This document shows positions 49,670-61,807 of a DNA stretch of 64,000 nucleotides, in pieces (positions within the stretch are counted from its first letter, which is position 1; each line of letters starts with the position of its first letter). Under the pieces are notes generated by a model. The model was not told where the DNA came from. It saw only the letters and a list, made by a program, of their open reading frames with translations, and made no database searches. The translations under genes were made by a program, and so were the position numbers. This DNA comes from Anarhynchus alexandrinus (lineage: Eukaryota; Chordata; Aves; Charadriiformes; Charadriidae). Location of the stretch: assembly GCA_008711295.1 (NCBI GenBank), contig VUYV01000089.1, positions 2,542,000 to 2,605,999 of the forward strand, read 5' to 3'.

Positions 49670-52600
49670 GTAAGTTCAGTTGAGGTCTGCACGTGAGAGC
49701 ACATTGTTTTAGTGTGTTACAATTTTCTATGGCAGTCCATTAATCTGTGCAGCCTTAATTTCTTTACTGAATTTTAAGAGCATTTGCTATCCATTTCTGT
49801 TCTAACTTCTAAAGCTAGATTCAGCATCAATAAGTGAATGAACTCACATAAAGTCAATTGCACTCAGGTTACCAGAATTCAAACTAAGGTTTAGGATGCT
49901 GATTATTTAATGTTTTTGAAGTAATTTTTTACAGTGTATGTTTTATCTGGCCAGAATTCGTAAGAGTTGCCTGAAATCTCATATCCTAAATGGCCTTGTT
50001 GTAAGACAACCAACATGAATGTTTTATATTGTTAAGAAAGAATGCATAAATTTCCACAGTTTGTGGATATCTCTGCTTACAGGTGTGTTTGTTTGGTTTT
50101 TTTATATTTTATAAATATTATAGTATGCACACAGGCTAAGTGTCTTGGAGAGACACCTACCTCTGCCTACTGATCGGAGCCTACTGAAAGATTTTCCTTT
50201 GCTTTGCCAGCCCCTGAGGCAACTGACTTTTTTAAACCATTCATTAAATATCTTTTTAAAGATTTTACAAAAACTTCAGAGGCTTGTGTACTGCATACTG
50301 GATCTTAAGTGAGGAAGCTTCTGTTCTGTTCCTGTTTCAGGAACTGTCTCATAGTGAGGAAAATTGGCTTATGTGCCTCCCTTCCCTGTTTGATTGGTTT
50401 GGGGTTTTTTTGTGTTTTTTTCTTTTTCCCCTTTCATTGTCTTTTTATTTTGTCTAATTAGGCTATAAATTCTTGGCAGTAGGAAATGTTCTTAATTTTT
50501 TATTTGCTGACAGCGAGAGGTTGTAAAGTCGTAAGTGGAAAAGGCCCCTGGTCTCTGTCACAGAATATTATCATTGATAAGCAAATGGGAAAAAAGATGG
50601 GAGGAGCTAAATTATTTTTTCTGGAGGAATCAAACTTGATTCTAACTGTACTCCAGTACTAAATTTCTGCATCAAATTTCTGAAATCTCTGTCCTGAACT
50701 GTTCAGGTCCCTTTTCACTCACACATTGGTAGCCAGTTAACAGGATTCAGAATCTGCTGGCATCTTCTCCTGGTCATGGGACTTATCTCACAGATATGTC
50801 AAGACAGAGACCTTGGTTTTCTAGAATATTTCGGATTCTTTTTCTTTAGAAATTAGACTGAGCATAGGAAAACTAGATCAACATAATTTTTCTTGATTTT
50901 GAGAAAAAACTAGAAAACATTGTCAGTGATATGAAAGTGTATCAAAACTTATTTACCTAATATTAATATGCATGTCATCCCTTGAGAACCTAATTTAATC
51001 TGTTTATCACAATTAATGGCCAAGGTGTCATATTTCCAATTTTGTCCTATTTAGTGTATTTTTTGGTGTTGAATGTAAGTTGATATTAACCTCAGTTTTA
51101 TATAAGTATTTCTTTTTTGATAAACATGTGGAATTACATCTTGAATTTGATTAAGTGTTAATGCTGATTTTGGAATATTTATAACCTTTGGTTAAAGCAA
51201 GTTATGGGAATCATGTGTTCAGTTTTATTCCCAGCTGTACCATTTATGCATGTGAGTTCAGTCATTTTATTTAATTTGCCTCAGGTTAACCATTTGTAAA
51301 AGGGGCATATGTAATAAAGTGACTTAATGGAAGTCTGTTTTCTGAATACATAACTATGCTAAGGAAAAGAGTCCAGAGAGATGCAAACTATTATAACAGA
51401 GAACAATGTTTACTTGTAAAACATTCAAAAGTATACTGAGTGTTCTGGAGAGCTGAGGAAAAGCTCTGATAGAAAGGGTGGGAATGATTTCTACTCCATT
51501 CTGCTGGGGGGTTTTTGTTATATTTTATAGAAAGTACATCCACACCTGTTGAGATGGTTCATCAAGATTACGGACTTGTTTTATACACAGTTCAGTGTTC
51601 TCATGTCTTTGTTGCCTTTTAAAATGTTCTCTGACACCAGTTAGTCTCTCATTATTCGCTGTATTGAAGTTTCTTTAGCAAGGCCCACATAATTTGGGTC
51701 TAGCATTGTGTAGTCTTACCTTTCTTACAATCCACTGATACTTTAGCCAATTAAAAAAGAAATTCTCTTGTTTCCTTTTCAGTTTCCAGTGAACTGATTT
51801 AATAGGTCAACTTCAGCTAGGGCATGAAAAATGGCTGCATTTTTAAAATCAAATGATAGTACTATTTAGGTAGCTTATTTGTCCCTGTGTCTGCTGTAAG
51901 CAAGATGCTGGATGAGACTGTAGTTTCAATCTTTAAACTCTTTAAGACAGTATCTAATGTGGTAAAGCTTTAACTATTTGACCCTTTTCATTTCCAGGTG
52001 ATGGAAATGTTTAAGATTTTGTCAATTTAAAATGGAGGCATCTGAACTAATGTGTCAGTCTTTCTCAAAAACATGTTTTAGTTCACTTACAAATGTGTCA
52101 GTTTGGAATACCTAGTTGAGAAGAAAGCTCAGCGAGTTTTAGTTGCTGCTCTATTTAATATGCATATATATATATTTGTTTTAGTTCCTGCTCTATTTAA
52201 TATGCATATATATATATTTTATTGATGTTTCATGGACCAAGAGAATCTAATTCTTTCACCACTTAACTGATACCTCTATTGAAGCTCATATTACATTAGT
52301 GTAAAGTATAACCTTCAGAGAAGCCATACACTAATAGAATTAAATTAGCCAGGACTGAAAGATAAAGATCCAAACGTACAGGTCATGAACTCACATGAAT
52401 AGTCCTACTGAAAACACGATGATTGTTTACATCTGTGGAGATAATTTATGCTTGTAAAGTTTAGCTGGATCAATCCCCTTCTCTCTACTGACAAGACTTA
52501 GAATTATCTGACAAAAGAAATAATCCTCTTTTAATATCTTATTCATGTTTTCCTGTTCTCCAATATCAGCATCAATCTGAATCTCTCCTGTTCACTAGAG

Positions 52601-54054
52601 GGTCCAGAAAAATGCTCATAATCTCATTTCTGCTTAGAAATAGATATAGGTGATGTTTGTGATAACAGGCATTTGTAATCTACTTCTGACCACTTTTGTC
52701 TGCTTACAGATATCACTGGGGTTTTTTTGTAAAACCACCTATGTGGAAAATCAGACCTTTTCTGTTCTGCCAAAAAATTTCTGTGGACTAGAGTTATTTA
52801 CAAAAATGTTATAAAATGCAAGCTATATAGATGCCAGGGGAATCCTATTAACAGATACTAATGTTCCCAAGAAAGAAACAGTATTCTCACTTTTAGGGAA
52901 AATATAATTTTGGAAAATATGTAATATATGTAGTTATCAGCATTATGGGAGCAGGAAGAAGGTGAAAATCATCATTGCTCAAATCTTGAAATAAAACTAG
53001 ATGTTCTAAACTAGCAATATTGAATAGGCTATAATAGAATAGAATATTTCAGTTATGCATAACGGTTTCATTTTACAAATAGTTTGTTTTGAAGACGTTG
53101 GCATTGTCAGCAGGATTATCAATGCTTATGAAAATCAGGCAATTTTTATGTAGGTGCTTATGAGAAGAGAAGTGTTGATGATTCAACAGAAACAAGATCA
53201 AAAGAAGCCTGCAGCAAACAAAGCAGAATGAGAAGAAATAAAAAGTGTTAGAATTGCAGTTTTGAAAAAGAAGCTGTTTTGATAACTGTGTGTATGCCAA
53301 GGTCCTCACATGGACCGGTCAAGCCTCGATCAGCCCTCAGGATTGTTCACAGGTTTTATTGTTTTTGAACCATCTGGTCAGAACTCATTCTAACATCTGG
53401 AGACATGTCTGCTTACTAAGTTGTGGCTAGCCAACAACAACTGAGAGGAAATAATTTGGAAGGGTTCTTTATGTACCAGTAGGCTTTAAAGTAATTTCAA
53501 ATATTTTTTATAAGTTGGTATGTTGTTACTAATGTAAACTGCAGCAGTTAAACTTTGAAAACATACTTTAAAATGTTTTAAATGTTTTCTCATATACAAG
53601 TATGTATTTGCATAACCAATTTCCTTCTATCCTTCATTGAGTGTAAGACATATGTTAGAGTTCTATTCACAAGCATTTTTCTAACATGAAGTCAATATTG
53701 AGCATTTAAGAATAAAGATATTATAGTATTTTTAATACCTATATATTTTAGAACCTGACAATAAAATTTTGAAGCTGGGGTCTTGAGCATCAAAATGCAG
53801 TTCAGGATGCTTTGCTTGCGTCCAGAATGTGCGCATTCATGAAAACCACTGTGATCCTGCATAGTCATGATAAAATCAACTCCCTTCTGTACGTAGTGCC
53901 AATTTATGCCGTGTGAGTTAATGCATTTTTGAGGCTAGCATAATAGCAGTCTCTTCCCTCAAAGATTATTTTCAACATATTGATGTTTCCATAGTACATT
54001 GTTTCAGACTTTGGAACCTACTAGTTGATTTATACACTGTTTTTGTTTTTTTAG
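49670..54054 (+). other. NCAM2: NCAM2 intron 6
   Basis: This 4.4-kb intron divides the Ig3 coding region. It holds a 42-bp tandem duplication (52137-52220) and a G/T-rich tract near 50390-50430. No transposable element was recognised. Confidence 0.92.
52137..52220. repeat. Two-copy tandem duplication, period 42
   Basis: Two 42-bp units begin ttttagtt(g/c)ctgctctat and contain gcatatatatatat. They differ at one or two bases. Confidence 0.92.
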
Positions 54055-54215
54055 GAATGGCAAACTTATTGAAGAAAATGAAAAATACATGCTGAGAGGA
54101 AGCAATACAGAACTAACAATAAGAGATATAAAAAATATTGATGCAGGTCCTTATATCTGTAATGCTAAAAACAAAGCAGGAAATGATAAAAAACAGACGT
54201 TCCTTCAAGTTTTTG
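54055..54215 (+). CDS. NCAM2: NCAM2 exon 7: second half of Ig3
   Basis: This 161-bp exon completes Arg and reads [20 protein letters not shown], then [15 protein letters not shown] with the second Ig3 cysteine, then [16 protein letters not shown]. The acceptor is tttttttag and the donor is g|gtaagt-like (gtaag). It ends phase 1 at the Ig3-Ig4 boundary. The next exon should start Ig4, and I found no matching frame between 54216 and 64000. After the cysteine the sequence reads N-A-K-N-K-A-G, where I remember R-A-T-N-K-A-G in mammals. Confidence 0.96.
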
Positions 54216-56864
54216 GTAAGTACTGTATTATATGTTCCATCCTTCCTTTTTGTATGTAAATAGATGGGAACTGAGGTTATAATTTGCAATTTTCAGGGGA
54301 ACAGTATTCCTGCAAGGTGTCTACTGATCCAGCAAACCACTCTCTGTATAATTTTACAGATTTTTCTTCCCTGTTGGCTACTTTAACCTTTACACCTGAC
54401 TTCAATTTTGAAAAGGCTATCTGCGGCATTTGCTTTTCTACTATTCAGATACAGTACAATGGAGTGTTAAATTGTTAATTCACTCATTTTTTCCTTTAAA
54501 AGTTAGCTGCTTGCAAGAAGACCCAGAAAAGAAAGAGGGGAAAATTCTGAAAGGGAAAACCCAGGTTATTTGGATTTCTAAGCAGTGGGGTTTTTTTAAT
54601 AAGACACCATGCAGATGTGTTCCTGATTTTTTAATTTGTTTTTTCTTTCTTGATTTTTATTTTAAGTTCACGATTGCAGATGTAGTCACAAAAATATTCT
54701 GATCTGTGTTTCAAAGGATAACAGTAATAACATGAAAACTTATTTCTCTTTCTATGCTCTACCACCCCAATTTGTGTTCATGATTCTGTCCTTTACAGAG
54801 AGCTGATAATTTCTTTGAAGTTTTGTATAGGTATAACCTGGTGAGAGCAGGCAGCTCTGGGAATGTAGAAAACCTTCCTCACAGTCATTGTGCAGGATCA
54901 AGGCTGTAGCTTATTTATGAAAAACCTACAAAAAAGTAATGTGTTGGGGTTTGGTTTTTTTTGGCTTGCGGTAGAGAGAAAGACCATTTGTATTTGAACA
55001 GCTAAAGCACATACTTAGGACGATGGGAAATTAAATATTAAGTCCCAGTTAAAACTAATAGTAATTTATACAAAGTGAAACAGTTCTAACAGGAGGCGCG
55101 AATCTGGTAACTTCCGCTGGAAGAGCTAAACTGTTGGGTTGGATAATGCTGTCATTGGGGATCTGGGAGCCTGAGGCTGAAGCCGTGGTGTCAGGTGAAC
55201 AGGTCAGCTGTGTCTGCGTGCCTTCCACTGTCTTTCCTATTTGGGAAACTCTTCGTAGCCCTTCATGCTGTGCTGTCTCCAGTGCTCTGTACTCCAGACG
55301 GGTTGCCTAACCATTGGGCTGCTTTGCTGTTCTGAAGTGCTTGAAAGTTATTGTCAATTACTTTTCAAAGAAAAGAAGATGAAATACAATTTTAAATTTC
55401 ATCCCAGCCCTCTACTTTCAGTCAAGATGTAGAGCGTTTTGAAGATTTTTTTGGAGAAACCAAATCATTTTATACGATTGTGTTTCCAAATTATTAAAAA
55501 AAAACAAAACAAACAAAAAAACAACCTAATTTGAAGGAATAGAAAAGACTTGCTAGTTTTGATATGAGTTTACGGAAGGTTCAGGCAGAAATAATTTTGT
55601 GTTTTATTCGAGTAATTTTAAGTATAGATGAAATTTACATCACTTTTGCTTGAAGCAAGGTAACTTTTTAATGCAAGGAACAGGGAAAGGGAGACACCAG
55701 ACTAAGAGTGAGTATTTCCTGTATACATTCTTCCATCTTTTAACAACCACTATTCTGGGGACTCTACGGAAACCTAAATCCAAATTATTTAATAGGTACC
55801 ATGGGTTTGTTTAATTAATTTTCAATCTACACGTTGTTTTTGTTTCCACAACATCCTAAAGTGCTAAATTCCTTAAATTATTTCTTTCTTGCACGAAAAA
55901 TTCTTTCTTATGTTTAAGTTTGGAGCCTATTCATTTTTTTGGCTCATAGGCCTCATTTTAAGATAAAAAGTGAAGAATAATTCCATATGTTCTTTATGCC
56001 AAATGTAGTTTTCTATCATTTATTTTCTGAGATGCAAGTTTCCAGTCTGTTTCATTTCTCCTACTGTGGAAACCGTTATGAATCTCTGAACCACTCATTC
56101 CCGTACCTTTCTGGTTGTAACCCTGTCCGTGAAATGGCGAGGCAAGAATGGCACGCGGGATTCATGTCATGTGGGGAACCCGGCGGTTCAGCAGCACAGT
56201 GCTGCTTCTGCTTTGATCTCTGCGCCTTCTCTCACGTTCTGTCAGCCTCTCTCGTCTCCCTGAGTACTGAACTGGTGTTGCCGCAGAACTGTCTGCAGTG
56301 CCTCCCAGGTCTCTTCCCTGAGTGGTGATAGCTAATTTAGAACACATCATCGAGTATATATAGTTAGAGTTATTTTTCCTATGTGCTTTACCATTGGTCA
56401 TATTTAAATTAGATTATAGTAATCTGTGTGCTGTCAGTTTGATCTTAGGGAACAGTATCATAAATTAAGCCTCTTACCTTATTTGTAATCTCTAAACCTA
56501 GTGAGATTTTAGTCTAATGTTGCCTTTACAAAGTGGACCTCTACCTTCAGTCTGAAAATGTGTAACAGAGCTGCTGTATTTTCTCCTACCAAGAACTTTA
56601 CTTTTTCTTTTGTCTCTCTCACAATGGTTAAACTCCCAGTCATACATGCAGCCAACAATTTACTATACTTTTCTTCCCTTTAAATGTATTCAAAAAACTG
56701 CAGTCTGAAAATGGCAAGGCAGATGGCCGATTATTATAGCTAAATAGTACACAAACATCCAGTTTGTGTTAAAATGACCCAGTAAATTGCATTATTCTTT
56801 CCCACTCCATTAGCTTGTTTGTCTCACCTACCTGCTATCTTTAATTTTAATTTACAGTGCAAGC

Positions 56865-56940
56865 TCCTTGGGGCAATGACTATCGTTTCTACTGCAACAA
56901 GGCTCTGGCAGGGTTGAAACTTGTAATGTCAGTGATGTAA
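56865..56940 (+). repeat. Possible ancient amniote interspersed-repeat tail
   Basis: The segment 'gcaagctccttggggcaatg' followed by 'actatcgtttctactgc' resembles the 3' end of an old MIR/L2/CR1-like repeat, whose copies typically read tgtaagctccttggggcagg. No more of the element is recognisable. Confidence 0.4.
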
Positions 56941-57534
56941 CCATAATGCAACAAAAATAACAGTAACATTATAGCATTCAGCATTTTAAATTTCTAGTAC
57001 TCTGCACTTTTGAATGGACATAGCCATCTTAGTGCCATCTAACACCTGCATATGTTTAGTTTCCATGCATAACCTAGTTTTTTCGTTCAATTTTTGTTTG
57101 TTTGTTTGTTTCCAGTATCAGTTTTAAAAAGCTATTTTTTCCACGTATCAAATTCTTACTCTGACAGTTTTTCTGGTACACTACCGCATTTATAGAAACC
57201 TATATGCACACACCGTGCTCTCCCCAGTTCTTCATCTTTATTAGCGCTTTTTATATGTTCTAGCAAATAAGACTTAGAAGAGTAAAGAAAGCCCTGTTTC
57301 CCTCAGAGGATTTCTTGCTAATCATGATTTGGTCATCTCTGTCTGTCATCCTGTTATCTGCTATAGTTCTCTCTGTATTGTTATCTATTACTACCTGAAA
57401 GATCTCGTCCATACTAATGCTTAGGACTTGTGAGAAGATTTTTGATAAAAATTCATTTATGTTTAGTCCTTCTGAACAGCTTGAAACCATAGGTGTTCCT
57501 CCTTGAACTTTTAGAAATATTTTTAGTATTTGTC

Positions 57535-57590
57535 TGTCCTAGTTAGAGGTAAAACAGGACCAATTTTTCTCAGTAACTTGGTAGCTAACT
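57535..57590 (+). mobile_element. Fragment of an LTR 5' end
   Basis: The stretch 'tgtcctagttagaggtaaaa' then 'caggaccaatttttctcagt' resembles the first 55 bases of the LTR at 4665 ('tgtcctggtttgagatagaa', 'caattttcttttcagtaa'). The similarity fades after about 57590. It is a remnant or a related family. Confidence 0.5.
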
Positions 57591-60179
57591 TTTTGTATCT
57601 CTTTCACCCTTACTATTCAGTTTCATTGTTTTCTTTGGTTTGTTTTGTGTTGTAATTAGCCATATGTGTTTAGATACACGTGAATAAGCATTTTGAATTA
57701 TGAAATACCACATTTTTACAGCTATGGGCATCCCAACAAAAATTTCCAAAATAACATAATAATAAGCAGTTGATTTAAGAGCAGTCAAGAAAATTCAATC
57801 CCTTCCTACATCATTTCACTTTCTAAGACCTAAACATGCATTTCTTCATCATTACTTCTCCAGAGTGATGGCAGTAGTGTTCATTTATTTTATAATAAAA
57901 AAAAATCTAATCAGGCTAAGTGAAACAAAAATGGCTTTAAAGACATATTCATGCTTTATAAGAATAGTGCTTGTATTCTGAGGACAGTTTTTATATCTTC
58001 ATTTTGTTTGTTCTTTAGTTCCTTTTTTCCACTCCTTAATCACTCACATTTGGTTCTGCCATTCCATGATGCATAAAAAATCAAGGTTTTCAATAAGTTT
58101 TCTCTCTTCTGTACATGTGACATAGAAAGAGACATTTCTATGTCTAGAAATTTCTATTTCTAGAAAAAGAAAAATATTTTTTCTTTAATCAGAACTGGTA
58201 AAAAAGTGGAAAAGATTTCTAGCATGTGTTAATTTGAAGTTCTCTAGGGTATAGGTGGTTTAACTACATAATCAATGAGAGGTAGTCTCAGCTTGTCAAA
58301 AATACTTCATTAGCATTTCAGTAGTTTGTGACAATTGATTTCATGAAAGTCAAAGGAGGGGAAAATACCTCAAGAAGCATTACAAAAAACCCTTTATAGT
58401 TATTGTATAGTTTAAGCACATACTATTTTTATTTTCTAGGTGTCTTTTTAAATATAATCTGAATCTTGTATAGCAGGAAGGTTTTTGCAGCTATGTTCAA
58501 TGTAACTTTTATTGGTTAATGAGGAAAATATATGCTATTATTCATTTTTTATCTGTCATCAGGCAGATGAGAGGAAACATAATGGACCTCTCCTCTCTTA
58601 TTCCTCTTAGATGTGTTCCAAATGTTAAAATTCAAAACATTTAGGTTAATCTAGGCCTTGAGAAGCCATGCATCTTGGAACCAAAGAGGCTGCAGTGAGG
58701 CTATAATGAGATTGGGGTGAGAGGTTGCCTAGATTTTTTTCCATTATTTTCAGGCTTAATGACTGCATTCCTTTTACATTTATAGTGCCTGGATCACACC
58801 TAGTTAATTTTCCTTTGAGCTTAATAAGTAGATTAATACGTGTTTCAGTTTGGGTTTTGTTGGGTTTTTGAGGGGTTTTTTGTTTTGTCCCCCAACTCCC
58901 CACCCCAAGTTACTATTCAATGTGTACACGGAAGCTCTTTATTTAAATTCACTGATATAGATAGAAAGGTAATCCCATGGATTTGCATATGGAACTATCC
59001 GTGCCTGCTCATCCCATATATTATGAAGTATACCAACTGCAGCTTCACCAAATGCAATTCATCAATTAAAGATGTAGTGTCAAAATTTCATGTTTTCTAT
59101 ATTCCTTCTTCCTCCCTCTTACCTCCTTACCTGTTTGGAACACCTCTACTTTTTTTAAAAAAAAAAAGATGCAATCTATAAAGGCACTGATGCCAGTTCT
59201 CTCAGAAGACAAGTCTTAAAATCCCTTTGAATGTGAAGTAGTAATACCATTTTAATACCAACAAAGACTCAGGTTTATCATGCACTAAATCAAGTCAACA
59301 CTTCATACTGGTGTGTGCGCGAACGCTTATTTTGTCAGGAATCAGGCTTCAGGAATCTGTTTCTTAGCTATTTCCTTGCTGGACTCTCGCTTGTTTACTA
59401 AATTCTAATTGAATGAGCAGTTTCCAGGAGGATGGGTTGGCAGTTTTGCTAACTAATACAAGTGTGGCTGTGCAGGAAGATAGCATAAGAGTATGACTCC
59501 TCATGTGTCATATTAATCAAGAGATCCTATCAGGCAGCGATACAGACATATACTAAGCCTCTTGCCAGTAAATCCATGTTTGTATTAATAAAAAGCTGTT
59601 TAAAGCAGTTCTTTTCATGAGATATCAGGACTATCTCAGGCTTTCTGTATGTGCTGCTTCCCAAATCTGATGAACATCTTTTGTCAAAGATATGAGTAGA
59701 ACTCTCTGAATTCAATAAGTTGTGTACTATTTCCAAGAAATAGGTTGTAAGCAACCAATAACAAACCTGGAACCTCAGATTGCTATCCGTGTTCTTAAGT
59801 TTTTGGGTGAGGCTGTAAGGTACGCAGCAATGAGCTTAAACTTTCTGTTAAAAAGGTACTGCCTTTGTCTGAGACAAATCCAGAAGAGTGTTAGAGAACT
59901 TAACACCAGCCTTCTCTGCTCAGAAAGCAAACTTTCCAACCAGTAAATGTTATTTCTTTATTTGGCAGCATCACTCTGTTAATATTTTGAAAACACATGT
60001 CTAGAAATGAGCAGTTCCTTTTCCTTCCAGATAAAATAATTTTAATGAAGCTTATGTAGGACTCCTTTCTGTATTCAAGCATTCTTTCATTTCAGTCAGG
60101 TCATTCAGTTTACAATTTATTAAGTGCATTATAATACAAATATTTCAATATTTTTGACTTAAGAAACAGGCAAAGACCT

Positions 60180-60247
60180 GTAGACTGGTTTGGAATTCAA
60201 TGATCTTCAAGGTACCTTCCAACCTAAACCATTCTGTGATTCTATGA
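60180..60247 (+). mobile_element. CR1 3' tail fragment
   Basis: About 68 bp of CR1 3' UTR is present ('attcaatgatcttcaagg', 'taccttccaacctaaacc'), ending attctgtgattctatga. It matches the subfamily at 43453. Confidence 0.85.
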
Positions 60248-60399
60248 CTGACGTTCCAAGACCCTGTATTTTCATTTGTTTTGTATTTGCTAGAATACAG
60301 TAAGCAAATGCCAGTTCAGTTTGAGAATGACCGTGCCAATTTAGAAAGAACAGTTAAATTGAGGGGGAAAAAAACCCACCTGTTTCAGTATTTCTGAAA

Positions 60400-61447
60400 T
60401 AGTGCCCGTGCGCCCACCAAACTACTCTATCACTCCTCTCCTCAGCTGGACAGGGGAGAGAAAATATAACGAAAGTGTTGTGAGTTGAGATAAGGACAGG
60501 GAGATCACTCAGCAATTACCATCGCAGGCAAAACAGACTTGGGGAAATTAATTAAATTTATTACCAATCAAATCAGAGTAGGATAATGAGAAATAAAATC
60601 AAATATTAAAACACCTTCCCCCACCCATCCCTTCTTCCTGGGCTCAACTTCACTCCCTATTTCTTTACCTCTTCTCCACCCGAAGTGGTGCAGGGGGATG
60701 GGGAATGGGGGTTGTGGTCAGTTCATCACATGTTGTCTCTGCTGTGCCTTCCTCCTCACACTCTTCCCCTGCTCCAGCACGGTGTCCCTCCCATGGGAGA
60801 CAGTCCTCCGTGAACTTCTCCAACGTGAGTCCTTCCCACAGTCTGCAGTTCTTCACAAACTGCTCCAATGTGAGTCCTTTCCTCAGGGTGCAGTCCTTCA
60901 GAAACAGACTGCTCCAGCATGGGTCTCCGCAGGGTTACAAGTCCTGCCAGCAAACCTGCTCCAGCGTGAGCTCCTCTCTCCACGGGGTCATAGGTCCTGC
61001 TACGAACCTGCTCCAGTGTGGGCTTCCCACGGGGTTGCAGCCTCCTTTGGGTGCATCCACCTGCTCTGGCGTGGGATCCTACATGGGCTGCAGGGGGACA
61101 GCCTGCCTCACCATGGTCTTCAGCACAGGCTGCAGGGGAATCTCTGCTCCAGCGCCTGGAGCACCACCTCCCCCTCCTTCTTCACTGACCTTGGTGTCTG
61201 CAGAATTGTTTCTCTCACATATTCTCACTCCTCTCTTCCGACTGCTGTTGTGCAGCAGTTTTTCCCCTTCTTAAATGTGTTATCCCAAAGGCGCTACCAC
61301 TGTCACTGATGGGCTCCTCCTTGGCCAGCGGCAGGTCTGTTTTGGAGCCGGCTGGCATTGGCTGTATTGGACATGGGTGAAGCTTCTAGCAGCTTCTCAC
61401 AGAAGCCACCCCTGTAGCCCCCCCCAATACCACACAAACACAATACA
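60400..61447 (-). mobile_element. LTR (TGTGGTGGGTTG family), long version with internal repeats
   Basis: It matches the LTRs at 30722 and 41256 but is about 1,050 bp. Its left edge lacks the first 30-40 bases of the family, and no target duplication is visible. It ends cacaataca. The minus strand carries AATAAA (plus tttatt, 60557-60562) and a TTTAAG box (about 61268-61275). Between about 60778 and 61140 it contains several diverged tandem units. Open frames of 203 and 189 codons (plus) and shorter ones (minus) come from this GC-rich repeat and are not host genes. Confidence 0.87.
60778..61140. repeat. Minisatellite-like units inside the LTR
   Basis: Six or more diverged units of roughly 45-55 bp recur, each with a core like 'ctgctccagcgtgggtcc' followed by 'cccacggggttgcag'. 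The unit number explains most of the length difference from the two sister LTRs. Confidence 0.8.
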
Positions 61448-61593
61448 ACTAGTTGTGGCATTTTTAATAAATATTGTTATTTACATGTACACAAAATTAT
61501 TTTAATATTTTCCCGTGTCCAAGATGTCATAAAAAAGTAGTCAAACAGTATAAAAACTTCTAGTCAATAGCAAGTTATGACTTGTGACCTACA

Positions 61594-61805
61594 AAAATGA
61601 AGCAATTAAATAATATCCCACATTTGAGCTCTCTTTTTCTTCCTAGTAATATCTGTCAGCTAGATATATTTGATGATTAATCAGTGCTTATTCCTTTAAA
61701 TGTCAGCTGCTCATGTCTAAAATGTCAAGCTAAAACTTTCTGTTTTGTGATCTATTTGAAGAGGAATTTAAAGAAATTTGGAATATAAGTCTAAGATTAA
61801 AAATT
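61594..61805. repeat. Tandem duplication, copy 1
   Basis: This block of about 212 bp is nearly identical to 61808-62015, with the period settling at 210 bp. Differences are a 4-base indel and a few substitutions near the left end and one A/G difference near the right end (gaatataag versus gaatgtaag). The copies are separated only by N and one base. Confidence 0.95.
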
Positions 61806-61806
61806 N
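61806..61806. other. Assembly ambiguity (single N)
   Basis: This is the only N in the window. It sits exactly at the junction of the two duplicated blocks and suggests two contig ends that were joined without merging their overlap. Confidence 0.9.
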
Positions 61807-61807
61807 G

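Noticed and set aside
60698..61309. 203- and 189-codon plus-strand open frames
   Set aside because: They lie inside the LTR at 60400-61447 and its internal repeats. The peptides are Ser/Cys/Leu-rich repeats of the DNA units and resemble no host protein.
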